The notes under the pieces were generated by a model. It saw nothing but the letters and a program-made list of their open reading frames with translations. It was not told the origin of the DNA and made no database searches. From an uncultured Owenweeksia sp. (GTDB taxonomy: Bacteria > Bacteroidota > Bacteroidia > Flavobacteriales > Schleiferiaceae), in contig CAKZRR010000002.1 in NCBI GenBank assembly GCA_937146805.1, forward strand, positions 1 to 62,200: a stretch of DNA of 62,200 bases, read 5' to 3'. Every line of letters starts with the position of its first letter. Position 1 is the first letter of the stretch. Shown here one piece after another: positions 27,314 to 35,033 of the stretch. The position numbers were made by a program, and so were the translations under genes.

Positions 27314-28516
27314 ATGCAATTAATTACAAGGGGTGCCAAATATATGCAAATGCTCAGTGCGCTGTTGCTTTTTTGCCTTTCGGCTCAAGGCCAATTACAA
27401 ATGGCCACAGAGGTAATAGTAGGGGCGGATAGACCAGGAGCGTATTTGCCCTTGTTGTATGGTAAATCGGTGGCCGTAGTGGTAAACCAAACCTCTATAA
27501 CGGGGCATGGCCATCTCATTGATTTTTTAATAGAAAGTAAAGTAGATGTAAAAAAGGTTTTTGCACCCGAACATGGATTTAGAGGAAAGGCCTCGGCTGG
27601 AGAGCTGGTAAAAGATGGTAAGGATACCAAAACGGGTTTGCCCTTGGTATCGCTGTATGGCAGTAATAAAAAACCCAGCGCCCAACAGCTAGCAGATGTA
27701 GATATTGTTGTGTTTGATTTACAAGATGTTGGCACACGATTTTACACTTATATATCTACTTTAAGTTATGTAATGGAGGCTTGTGCCGAAAATGGTAAAA
27801 GCATGGTGTTGCTTGATAGGCCTAACCCTAATGGTTATTATGTAGATGGGCCTATGTTGGAAAAAGAGCATAGTTCGTTTGTGGGTTTACACCCGATACC
27901 GGTGGTGCATGGGCTTACCATGGGCGAATATGCTATGATGCTGAACGGAGAAAAATGGATTGCTAATGGCAAAAGATGCCCAATAACCGTGGTAAAGTGT
28001 ACTAACTGGGATCATAAAATGGGTTATGAATTACCTGTAAAACCCTCTCCCAATTTGCCCAATCGTTCATCTATCGTATTATATCCTTCGTTGTGCTTTT
28101 TTGAAGGAACTACTGTAAGTGTGGGTAGAGGAACCGATAAACCCTTTCAACAAATTGGCGCACCTTATTTTACCGATGCTAAAACCAGCTTTACGCCTGT
28201 AGCCAATGAAGGCGCTAAACACCCTAAGTACGAAGGGCAAAAATGCTATGGTTACGATTTAGAGGAATTCTCTCTTTTTTATGTGGAAGGTTTGGGTGAA
28301 CTGTATTTACATTGGTTGGTAGAAGCCTATAAATCAGCACCCGATAAGGCCAAGTTCTTTACTTCGTTTTTTGTGAAGCTGGCTGGTACACATCAATTAC
28401 AAAAGGATATAGAAGCAGGTAAAACACCCGATGATATTAGAGCCGCTTGGCAAGAAGATTTAGCGGTGTACAAGCAAATGCGCAAAAAGTACCTGCTGTA
28501 TCCTGATTTTGAGTAG
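27314..28516 (+). CDS. namZ: NamZ-type exo-N-acetylmuramidase (DUF1343)
   Basis: This 400-residue protein has a signal peptide (MLSALLLFCLSAQG region). It carries the DUF1343 signature KKVFAPEHGFRGKASAGE, then DIVVFDLQDVGTRFYTYIST and GYYVDGPML. NamZ removes MurNAc from the non-reducing end of peptidoglycan fragments and serves cell-wall recycling. ATG 27314 gives a positive N-terminus before the hydrophobic segment; ATG 27344 is a shorter choice. A longer frame to 27140 would lie inside the divergent permease gene and is rejected. It converges with the LOG-family gene, 3 bp between stops. Confidence 0.92.
   Translation: MQLITRGAKYMQMLSALLLFCLSAQGQLQMATEVIVGADRPGAYLPLLYGKSVAVVVNQTSITGHGHLIDFLIESKVDVKKVFAPEHGFRGKASAGELVKDGKDTKTGLPLVSLYGSNKKPSAQQLADVDIVVFDLQDVGTRFYTYISTLSYVMEACAENGKSMVLLDRPNPNGYYVDGPMLEKEHSSFVGLHPIPVVHGLTMGEYAMMLNGEKWIANGKRCPITVVKCTNWDHKMGYELPVKPSPNLPNRSSIVLYPSLCFFEGTTVSVGRGTDKPFQQIGAPYFTDAKTSFTPVANEGAKHPKYEGQKCYGYDLEEFSLFYVEGLGELYLHWLVEAYKSAPDKAKFFTSFFVKLAGTHQLQKDIEAGKTPDDIRAAWQEDLAVYKQMRKKYLLYPDFE
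27337..27344 (-). promoter_or_regulatory. Candidate -7 element for the permease gene
   Basis: The minus strand reads TATATTTG, an exact match to TAnnTTTG, 27 bp upstream of the TTG at 27309. It lies inside the first codons of the divergent namZ frame, so the two genes would share DNA between promoter and coding sequence. Confidence 0.45.
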
Positions 28517-28519
28517 AGG

Positions 28520-29245
28520 TTAAAAGTTCGGTTTTAACAAATATTGATTGTAGAAATCTTCAATTACCTGTACGGCCTCATCGGCTGTATCTACAATTGT
28601 AAAAAGATCCATATCGGCTGCGTTGATGTTGGCTTCTCGCTCTAGCAATACTTCTTTAATCCAACCCATTAGGCCACTCCAAAAGTTAGAATCTACCAAC
28701 ACAATGGGAAAGCGGCTAATTTTAAAGGTTTGAATAAGTGTAATAGCTTCAAAAAGTTCATCCAAGGTGCCAAAGCCACCGGGCATTACAATAAAACCTT
28801 GCGAGTATTTTACAAACATTACTTTACGCACAAAGAAATAGTCGAAATCTAAATTTTTGTCGTTATCAATAAAGGCGTTGGGTTCTTGCTCAAAAGGTAA
28901 ATCAATATTTAAACCTACCGAAGTCCCCTTACCGCGATTAGCTCCTTTATTTCCTGCTTCCATCATGCCAGGGCCACCGCCTGTAATTACGCCATAGCCT
29001 TTTTGGGTAAGCTCATAGGCAATCTCTTCGGCTAGTTTGTATTTAGGATGTTCGGGAGAAGTACGTGCTGAACCAAATATGGATACGCAGGGGCCAATTC
29101 GCGAAAGTGTTTCATAACCATTCACAAATTCAGACATTATCTTAAAAATGCCCCAACTGTCGTTGGATTTTATCTCACTCCAATTTTTGCTGTCAAAGGA
29201 ATCTGTTCCGTTCGATTCTTTTCCTGAATTGTCTTTTTCACTCAT
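28520..29245 (-). CDS. LOG-family / TIGR00730 Rossmann-fold protein
   Basis: This 241-residue cytoplasmic protein has the lysine-decarboxylase-like signature. It shows VSIFGSARTSPEHP, GVITGGGPGMMEAGNKGA and the PGGxGTxxE motif in VMPGGFGTLDELFEA. LOG proteins cleave ribose phosphate from nucleotides, and in plants they activate cytokinins. The true substrate in this branch is not certain. An acidic, Ser/Asn-rich N-terminal stretch of about 30 residues precedes the domain. It lies 75 bp downstream of uvrA. Confidence 0.93.
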   Translation of the reverse strand: MSEKDNSGKESNGTDSFDSKNWSEIKSNDSWGIFKIMSEFVNGYETLSRIGPCVSIFGSARTSPEHPKYKLAEEIAYELTQKGYGVITGGGPGMMEAGNKGANRGKGTSVGLNIDLPFEQEPNAFIDNDKNLDFDYFFVRKVMFVKYSQGFIVMPGGFGTLDELFEAITLIQTFKISRFPIVLVDSNFWSGLMGWIKEVLLEREANINAADMDLFTIVDTADEAVQVIEDFYNQYLLKPNF

Positions 29246-29320
29246 GGCTTAAAAGTAGTTTTTCGTTGCGAGGGTTTATACAAACCTTTAGCACTTTTAT
29301 TAAAAGAATTACTAAGGGGT

Positions 29321-32155
29321 CTAATTCAGCTCTAGCTTTAAAAATTGAGCAGTATAACTTTTCTTTTCTTTAATCAAATCTTCTGGTGTGCCCTTAAAAA
29401 TGATTTTCCCACCTTCTTTCCCACCTTCAGGGCCAACATCAACAATATGGTCTGCTAGTTTAATAACATCCATATTATGCTCAATAATAAGTACGGTATT
29501 TCCCTTATCTACCAATTTGTTAATTACATCCATTAAAACCCGAACATCTTCAAAATGTAGGCCTGTAGTAGGTTCATCTAAAATGTAAAGGGTTTGTCCT
29601 GTATCTCTTTTACTAAGCTCGGTGGCCAGTTTTACGCGCTGTGCTTCTCCACCCGAAAGGGTAGTGCTCTGCTGACCCAGAGTGATATAGCCCAAACCAA
29701 CATCGTGTAGGGTACTTAGCTTATTGTAAATTTTAGGAATGTTTTCGAAAAATTTCACCGCCTGGTTTACGCTCATTTCCAGTATATCCGAAATAGATTT
29801 TCCTTTAAATCGTATTTCCAATGTTTCACGATTAAAACGTTTGCCTTGGCAAGTTTCGCAATCTACATATACATCCGGCAAAAAGTTCATCTCAATTACT
29901 CTAAGGCCAGCGCCTTCACAGGTTTCGCAGCGGCCCCCTTTTACATTAAAGCTAAACCTACCTGGTTTGTAACCGCGCACTTTGGCTTCCATGGTTTGGG
30001 CAAACAAATCTCTAATAAAAGAAAGTACGCCTGTGTAAGTAGCTGGGTTGGAGCGCGGTGTACGCCCAATAGGCGATTGATCGATGTCAATTACTTTATC
30101 TAAAAACTCTAAACCTTTTAATGTTTTATAAGGCAGGGGCTCCTTTACCGAATTGTAAAAATGCTTACTAAGGGCAGGGTATAGGGTTTCGTTTACCAAG
30201 GTAGATTTACCACTACCCGAAACGCCTGTTACCACCGTGAGTTTCCCTAGCGGAAGCGTTAAATCTGCCTTTCTAAGGTTGTTACCCGTGGCTCCGGTAA
30301 GCACAATTTCATTTCCACTCCCGGCTCTTCGTTCGCTTAGTGGGCTAATGGTTTTGGCACCATTTAGGTATTGTGCAGTTAAGCTTTCGCTGGAAAGAAT
30401 GGCGTTGTAATCGCCTTGCGCTACAATTTCGCCACCGCGTTTACCAGCATGCGGACCAAGGTCTAAGATGAAATCAGCCTGCATCATCATATCCTTGTCG
30501 TGTTCCACCACAATTACCGAGTTGCCAATATCTCTTAAGTCAATTAACGATTGGATAAGTTTATGGTTATCGCGCTGATGTAAACCAATACTGGGCTCAT
30601 CTAAAATGTACAATACATTTACCAGTTGTGAGCCAATTTGAGTGGCCAGCCTAATGCGTTGTGCCTCACCACCAGATAAGGTCTTGGCTGGTCGGTTTAA
30701 GCTCAAATAATCCAAGCCTACATCCAATAAAAAGGAAACACGTGTTTTTAGCTCTTTAACAATCTCGGTGGCAATTTGTTTTTGTTGATCGTTCATGCGC
30801 TCTTTCACATCCTCTAGCCACAAGCTAAGATCTTTAAGGCTCATGCCCGCTAAGTCCGAAATGGACTGCTCGTCAATTTTAAAAAACCTCGATTCTTGTT
30901 TTAGACGCTCGCCTTTGCAACTAGGGCAGCTTACTTTATTCATAAAGCTCTCCGCCCAGCGCTTTACCGATTTTGTTTGCGCCTCTTGGTTTTGCGTTTC
31001 AATAAATCGTACTACACCTTCAAAGTTGATGCTGTATTTGCGGGTAATACCTAAGTTTTTGTTCTCTACTTCAAAGGCTTCATCCGATCCATACAATATC
31101 ACGTCCATTCCTTCTTTCGGAATTTTTTTGATGGGTGTGCTAAGCTCAAAGCCGTATTTGTCACCAATAATTTCGAGCTGGTTAAAAATCCAAGTTTGCT
31201 TAAACTCACCAAGTGGAATAATACCACCTCCTCTAATACTCTTCGTGTCGTCTGGAATAATTTTGTTAAAATCGATTTGCGAAACTTCACCCAGGCCATT
31301 GCACTTGGGGCAAGCTCCTTTGGGCGAGTTAAACGAAAAAGAATTGGGCTCGGGTTTTGGATAGGAGATGCCGCTGGTGGGGCACATAAGGTTACGACTA
31401 AAGTAGCGCGCATTCTCCCCGTTTTCATCTACAATAAGCAATACATCTTTACCATGGTGCATGGCCGTATTTACCGATTCTTTTAAACGCTGCTCGGTGC
31501 CGGCACTAACTTGCATTCTATCAATAACCACCTCAATATCATGCACTTTGTATCTGTCTAGGCGCATGCCGCGGGTAATATCTCTTATCTCGCCATCTAC
31601 ACGTACCTTTAAAAAGCCCTGCTTGGCTACACTTTCAAATAACTCGCGGTAATGCCCTTTACGGGATTTTACCAAAGGCGCTAAAATGTTTATTTTTTGA
31701 GTGAGGTAGTTTTCGGAAATCAACTTTAAAATTTGATCATCCGAATAGCTTACCATTTTTTCGTTGGTTTTATACGAATAAGCTTCGGCCGCGCGGGCAA
31801 ACAGCAAACGTAGAAAATCGTAAATCTCGGTAACGGTACCTACGGTAGAGCGGGGGTTTTTGCTGGTTGTCTTTTGTTCGATAGAAATTACTGGGCTTAA
31901 GCCGTTAATTTTATCTACATCAGGTCTCTCAAGGTTACCCAAAAATTGTCGGGCGTAAGCCGAAAACGTTTCAATATACCTACGCTGCCCTTCGGCATAA
32001 ATAGTATCAAATGCCAACGATGATTTACCGCTACCACTTAAGCCAGTTATTACTACCAGCTGGTTGCGCGGAATGTTTACGCTCACATTTTTTAAGTTGT
32101 GCACGCGGGCACCGTAAATCTCAATTTGTTCCTCTGTGCTAATCGTATCGCTCAT
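29321..32155 (-). CDS. uvrA: Excinuclease ABC subunit UvrA
   Basis: This 944-residue protein is the full length of the family. It has two ABC ATPase modules: Walker A GLSGSGKSS at residues 38-46 and GVSGSGKST near 645, with two signature segments LSGGEAQRIRLA and LSGGEAQRVKLA. It carries the zinc-finger Cys pairs CPKCNGLG, CPSCKGERL, CETCEGAGL and CETCQGKRF. It recognises bulky DNA lesions and loads UvrB in nucleotide excision repair. A candidate -7 element lies at 32186-32193. The HNH nuclease gene upstream is separated by 142 bp that include a hairpin. Confidence 0.98.
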   Translation of the reverse strand: MSDTISTEEQIEIYGARVHNLKNVSVNIPRNQLVVITGLSGSGKSSLAFDTIYAEGQRRYIETFSAYARQFLGNLERPDVDKINGLSPVISIEQKTTSKNPRSTVGTVTEIYDFLRLLFARAAEAYSYKTNEKMVSYSDDQILKLISENYLTQKINILAPLVKSRKGHYRELFESVAKQGFLKVRVDGEIRDITRGMRLDRYKVHDIEVVIDRMQVSAGTEQRLKESVNTAMHHGKDVLLIVDENGENARYFSRNLMCPTSGISYPKPEPNSFSFNSPKGACPKCNGLGEVSQIDFNKIIPDDTKSIRGGGIIPLGEFKQTWIFNQLEIIGDKYGFELSTPIKKIPKEGMDVILYGSDEAFEVENKNLGITRKYSINFEGVVRFIETQNQEAQTKSVKRWAESFMNKVSCPSCKGERLKQESRFFKIDEQSISDLAGMSLKDLSLWLEDVKERMNDQQKQIATEIVKELKTRVSFLLDVGLDYLSLNRPAKTLSGGEAQRIRLATQIGSQLVNVLYILDEPSIGLHQRDNHKLIQSLIDLRDIGNSVIVVEHDKDMMMQADFILDLGPHAGKRGGEIVAQGDYNAILSSESLTAQYLNGAKTISPLSERRAGSGNEIVLTGATGNNLRKADLTLPLGKLTVVTGVSGSGKSTLVNETLYPALSKHFYNSVKEPLPYKTLKGLEFLDKVIDIDQSPIGRTPRSNPATYTGVLSFIRDLFAQTMEAKVRGYKPGRFSFNVKGGRCETCEGAGLRVIEMNFLPDVYVDCETCQGKRFNRETLEIRFKGKSISDILEMSVNQAVKFFENIPKIYNKLSTLHDVGLGYITLGQQSTTLSGGEAQRVKLATELSKRDTGQTLYILDEPTTGLHFEDVRVLMDVINKLVDKGNTVLIIEHNMDVIKLADHIVDVGPEGGKEGGKIIFKGTPEDLIKEKKSYTAQFLKLELN

Positions 32156-32185
32156 AAATAGCCTCTGCTAAAAAAAATCAATCGG

Positions 32186-32193
32186 CAAAGGTA
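32186..32193 (-). promoter_or_regulatory. Candidate -7 element for uvrA
   Basis: The minus strand reads TACCTTTG, an exact TAnnTTTG match, 30 bp upstream of the uvrA start. No SOS box of a kind I recognise was seen. Confidence 0.45.
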
Positions 32194-32234
32194 CTAGTCC
32201 CAAATGTTAAATGAGCGGTTTTAGAAAAATAGAA

Positions 32235-32256
32235 ACATCTTTTTAGAAAAAGATGT
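32235..32256 (-). terminator. Hairpin between HNH gene and uvrA
   Basis: Perfect 10-bp arms ACATCTTTTT (32235-32244) and AAAAAGATGT (32247-32256) lie 42 bp past the stop of the HNH gene. Read on the minus strand they are followed by a T-rich stretch. It probably ends the HNH transcript. The stem is AT-rich and therefore weak. Confidence 0.55.
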
Positions 32257-32297
32257 GAAATCTGCTAAACGGGAAGGTTGAAAAGAAGAATGGATCC

Positions 32298-33170
32298 TTA
32301 GGACTGGGAGCGTTTAGCTATTTTACTAAGCTTAAAAGTACTCTTTCCAAAATGGGCATGTCTATGACAGTTCGGACACAAGGCCACGCAATTTTTGACG
32401 GTATCGGGTCCGTTTTCCGAAAGTGGAATTACATGATGTACTTCTAAATATGCAGATCCATCAAAATCCTTTTTAAACGGGGCGTCACTCTTGCAATATT
32501 CACAAATCCCATCTGCGTTTTCCAAAACCTCTGCAACCACATCAGCATTTCTAATATATATTTTGGTGGTGGAAAAAGTTTCTTGAGCATTTTTAGTTGC
32601 ATTTTCAAGCCTTGCTAATCGCATTTCTTGTGAGTCCAACTGGGAATTTTTCAATTCATTGCTAAAAGTGGATTTATATTCATTGCTTGACAATTCGACT
32701 GGTTTAATGGAGCCGTAAATTTCTGAGAGCCTAAACTTTCCCCTTAGCCAATCTTCTCGTTCCCAATTAATATTTGAGTAATTATCAACTTTTAGAGATG
32801 CAACCTTGAAATGCTTCCATACAAGCTCATTACTTGTTAGGGCTTTTATGTTTTCTGAACTCGTTGTTACCCAGTATAGTAGTTCGCCATTTGATTTTGA
32901 ACTTTTAACGACTCTGACTGGGAAGCCAATTTCTTTTGAAATGTCGGCATCAACAATAATCTCGATGGTGTCTTGGAGTATTCCAGCCAACATAACTCGG
33001 CCAAAGAATAGACCGAGGCTTGTTTTAGATGGAGGAAATCCAAACCAACTTTTTTCAGGTAGTAACGTGTTTTGAAAAGCTTTTTCAAAGAAATCTATCA
33101 AAGCAAGGTTAACCGATTCATTTCTCTTTTTTTTAGCCCAGCTGTTTACTATATTTTTCCAATCATCCAT
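32298..33170 (-). CDS. HNH endonuclease, restriction-type
   Basis: This is a 290-residue protein. The C-terminal 80 residues are a clear HNH domain: C223-x2-C226, YLEVHHVIPLSENGPD (H245, H246), N260, and LCPNCHRHAH with C265/C268. This exact style of HNH is common in McrA/MrcB-type restriction enzymes that cut modified or foreign DNA. Residues 1-160 (FGFPPSKTSLGLFFGR and IEIIVDADISKEIGFPVRVV) form a domain I do not recognise; it may bind DNA. A helical linker joins the two. It lies between uvrA and a lytic transglycosylase, and its AT-rich composition suggests acquisition. No methylase is next to it, so a modification-dependent role is inferred. Confidence 0.85.
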   Translation of the reverse strand: MDDWKNIVNSWAKKKRNESVNLALIDFFEKAFQNTLLPEKSWFGFPPSKTSLGLFFGRVMLAGILQDTIEIIVDADISKEIGFPVRVVKSSKSNGELLYWVTTSSENIKALTSNELVWKHFKVASLKVDNYSNINWEREDWLRGKFRLSEIYGSIKPVELSSNEYKSTFSNELKNSQLDSQEMRLARLENATKNAQETFSTTKIYIRNADVVAEVLENADGICEYCKSDAPFKKDFDGSAYLEVHHVIPLSENGPDTVKNCVALCPNCHRHAHFGKSTFKLSKIAKRSQS

Positions 33171-33207
33171 TCTAAAAGATTGATTTATAGTATTATATTA
33201 AGATGTT

Positions 33208-34206
33208 TTACTCGCCTGCCTTTACCGAAGCGGGTTTTTTAGTGCTGCTGTCTGCGGGAGCTAAAACCTTTGCGGTTTCCGATAAATGGTAATGCCCTTT
33301 TAGCGGGATTTTAATTTCATATACTTCGTCTCCTTTTTTGGGGAGGTAATGGTAGCGCAACCAAGGGTTGTGGTATTTTAAAATGCGGTAATTAATGTTT
33401 TCGCTTTTGGCAAAAAGACCCAAATCCGTAATGGCACTATCTATAAGCACACTGCGGGTAGGTATGGTGTTGTACAAATCCTTTTCGCGGAAGTTGAAAC
33501 CGTATTTATTGGGGTTTTCTAAAATTTGTTTTACCGCTGCCATTCTAAACACGTAGCGAGCCGTTTCATGATTAAGTTTTAGGTCAAAGTACGAGCTGCC
33601 TTGTTGGCGTTCAAGTTGCTTATTAATACCTCCCATACCCATGTTGTAAGAGGCTGCGGCCAATGTCCAGCTACCAAATTTACGGTAGGCCTCTTTTAAA
33701 TATAGGCAAGCCGCCTCAGTCGATTTTTCTAAGTGGTAGCGTTCGTCCACTTCTTTGCTCACCTCTAAACCATACAGTTTGGCGGTGCTCTCCAAAATTT
33801 GCCAAAAGCCTACCGCGCCTGCGCCTGATACAACGTTGGTTAAACCGCTTTCTACCAAGGCCAAATATTTAAAATCATCGGGTACACCATGCTTTTGTAA
33901 TATGGGCTCAATAATAGGGAAGTAGCGGTGGCTGCGCTTAAAATACAGCAGGGTAGAACTTTGCCAATACGTGTTTACCAGCAGTTCGCGGTCAAAGCGT
34001 TCGTAAATTTCGGGGTCTTCAATCGGAATAATTTCGCCAGCAAAGGTGGCTGTATCTGGCAGGTTAAGACTAAATATAGAATAGTTGTTTTTGAACTCCA
34101 ACTCAAAGTGCTCATCGTTCATGCCATCGTATTTAAAAAATACAAAAAGAGCTACTAAGGCACACAGTCCTAAAGCGATAAAGAAGTTGGGTATTCTATT
34201 TTTCAT
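33208..34206 (-). CDS. Lytic transglycosylase (MltD/Slt-like)
   Basis: This 332-residue protein has an N-terminal hydrophobic anchor (FFIALGLCALVALFVFF). A goose-lysozyme-like SLT domain follows: KYLALVESGLTN with the catalytic Glu (E119), VVSGAGAVGFWQILESTAKL and WTLAAASYNMGMGG. The C-terminal 90 residues lack a clear LysM domain. It cleaves glycan strands of peptidoglycan to anhydro-muropeptides. Its ATG overlaps the stop of rfbC (TAATG), so the two are translationally coupled. Confidence 0.93.
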   Translation of the reverse strand: MKNRIPNFFIALGLCALVALFVFFKYDGMNDEHFELEFKNNYSIFSLNLPDTATFAGEIIPIEDPEIYERFDRELLVNTYWQSSTLLYFKRSHRYFPIIEPILQKHGVPDDFKYLALVESGLTNVVSGAGAVGFWQILESTAKLYGLEVSKEVDERYHLEKSTEAACLYLKEAYRKFGSWTLAAASYNMGMGGINKQLERQQGSSYFDLKLNHETARYVFRMAAVKQILENPNKYGFNFREKDLYNTIPTRSVLIDSAITDLGLFAKSENINYRILKYHNPWLRYHYLPKKGDEVYEIKIPLKGHYHLSETAKVLAPADSSTKKPASVKAGE

Positions 34207-34754
34207 TACAGGCTAAATTGGCTTTCTAAGGTACTAAATTTGGGGGCAACATTATCTTTTTCAGATACATTGGGGTTTGCTACACCCCAGTCAATATTCA
34301 GTTCGGGGTCGTTCCATAAAACACTGCCTTCACTTTCCTTATCATACATATTGGTGCATTTATAGGCAAACACAGTATCATCCTCTAAGGTTAAAAAACC
34401 GTGGGCAAAGCCCGGTGGCACCCAAAACATACGCTTGTTGGCTCCGGTAAGTAATACTTTATGATGCTGCCCATAGGTGGGTGAGTTTTTACGAATATCT
34501 ACCGCCACATCTAAAACAGAGCCGTGTATTACACGCACCAATTTACCTTGGGCATAAGGCGGGTTTTGAAAGTGTAAACCGCGCAGCACCCCTTTGGCCG
34601 ATAACGATTGATTGTCTTGCACAAACTCATAAGGTACACCTGCCTCTTTAAAAGCTTGCTTATTGTACGATTCGTAAAAATAACCACGTGCATCACCAAA
34701 TACAGCGGGTTCAATTTCTAATAATCCAGGAATATGGGTTTCAATAACTTTCAT
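34206..34754 (-). CDS. rfbC: dTDP-4-dehydrorhamnose 3,5-epimerase
   Basis: This 182-residue cupin matches RmlC length. It shows GLLEIEPAVFGDARGYFYESY, the conserved FVQDNQSLSAKGVLRGLHFQ with the catalytic His, GSVLDVAVDIRKNSPTYGQH and MFWVPPGFAHGF. It inverts C3 and C5 in dTDP-rhamnose synthesis. No rmlA, B or D is in the window, so the gene is a detached member of that pathway. A -7 element at 34759-34766 lies 4 bp from the start codon. It is coupled to the lytic transglycosylase downstream. Confidence 0.96.
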   Translation of the reverse strand: MKVIETHIPGLLEIEPAVFGDARGYFYESYNKQAFKEAGVPYEFVQDNQSLSAKGVLRGLHFQNPPYAQGKLVRVIHGSVLDVAVDIRKNSPTYGQHHKVLLTGANKRMFWVPPGFAHGFLTLEDDTVFAYKCTNMYDKESEGSVLWNDPELNIDWGVANPNVSEKDNVAPKFSTLESQFSL

Positions 34755-34758
34755 AGCG

Positions 34759-34766
34759 CAAAAGTA
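34759..34766 (-). promoter_or_regulatory. Candidate -7 element for rfbC, near-leaderless
   Basis: The minus strand reads TACTTTTG, an exact TAnnTTTG match, ending 4 bp before the ATG of rfbC. If used, transcription would begin at or next to the start codon. Confidence 0.5.
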
Positions 34767-34960
34767 CGTTTTTAGCGTATTTTAATAAGCACAGCGCCAC
34801 TTTAAGCCCACACAGTTGCTAACATTATGCAAAGGCAAACGGGCTTGTTTATTAAAACCATTGGTTTGTTTAAATTCTGTTTGTTTTGCCCTACATTTAC
34901 GCGGCTTGCACCTGTTTGGGATAAACTTAGATCGGTGAGGTTATTGAATAATTAATACAT

Positions 34961-34991
34961 AAGGGGTGTAACGATGATATCGTTAACCCTT
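34961..34991 (+). promoter_or_regulatory. Dyad upstream of the SIR2 gene
   Basis: The inner arms TAACGAT (34969-34975) and ATCGTTA (34979-34985) form a perfect palindrome. Outer arms AAGGG and CCCTT extend the stem with an internal bulge. It lies about 43 bp before the start of the SIR2 gene and could be an operator or an attenuator. The 280 bp between rfbC and the SIR2 gene otherwise hold only the rfbC promoter area. Confidence 0.4.
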
Positions 34992-35033
34992 AGTTATATA
35001 CCATTGGGTGAAAAACAGTAAATGAAATTTTAA

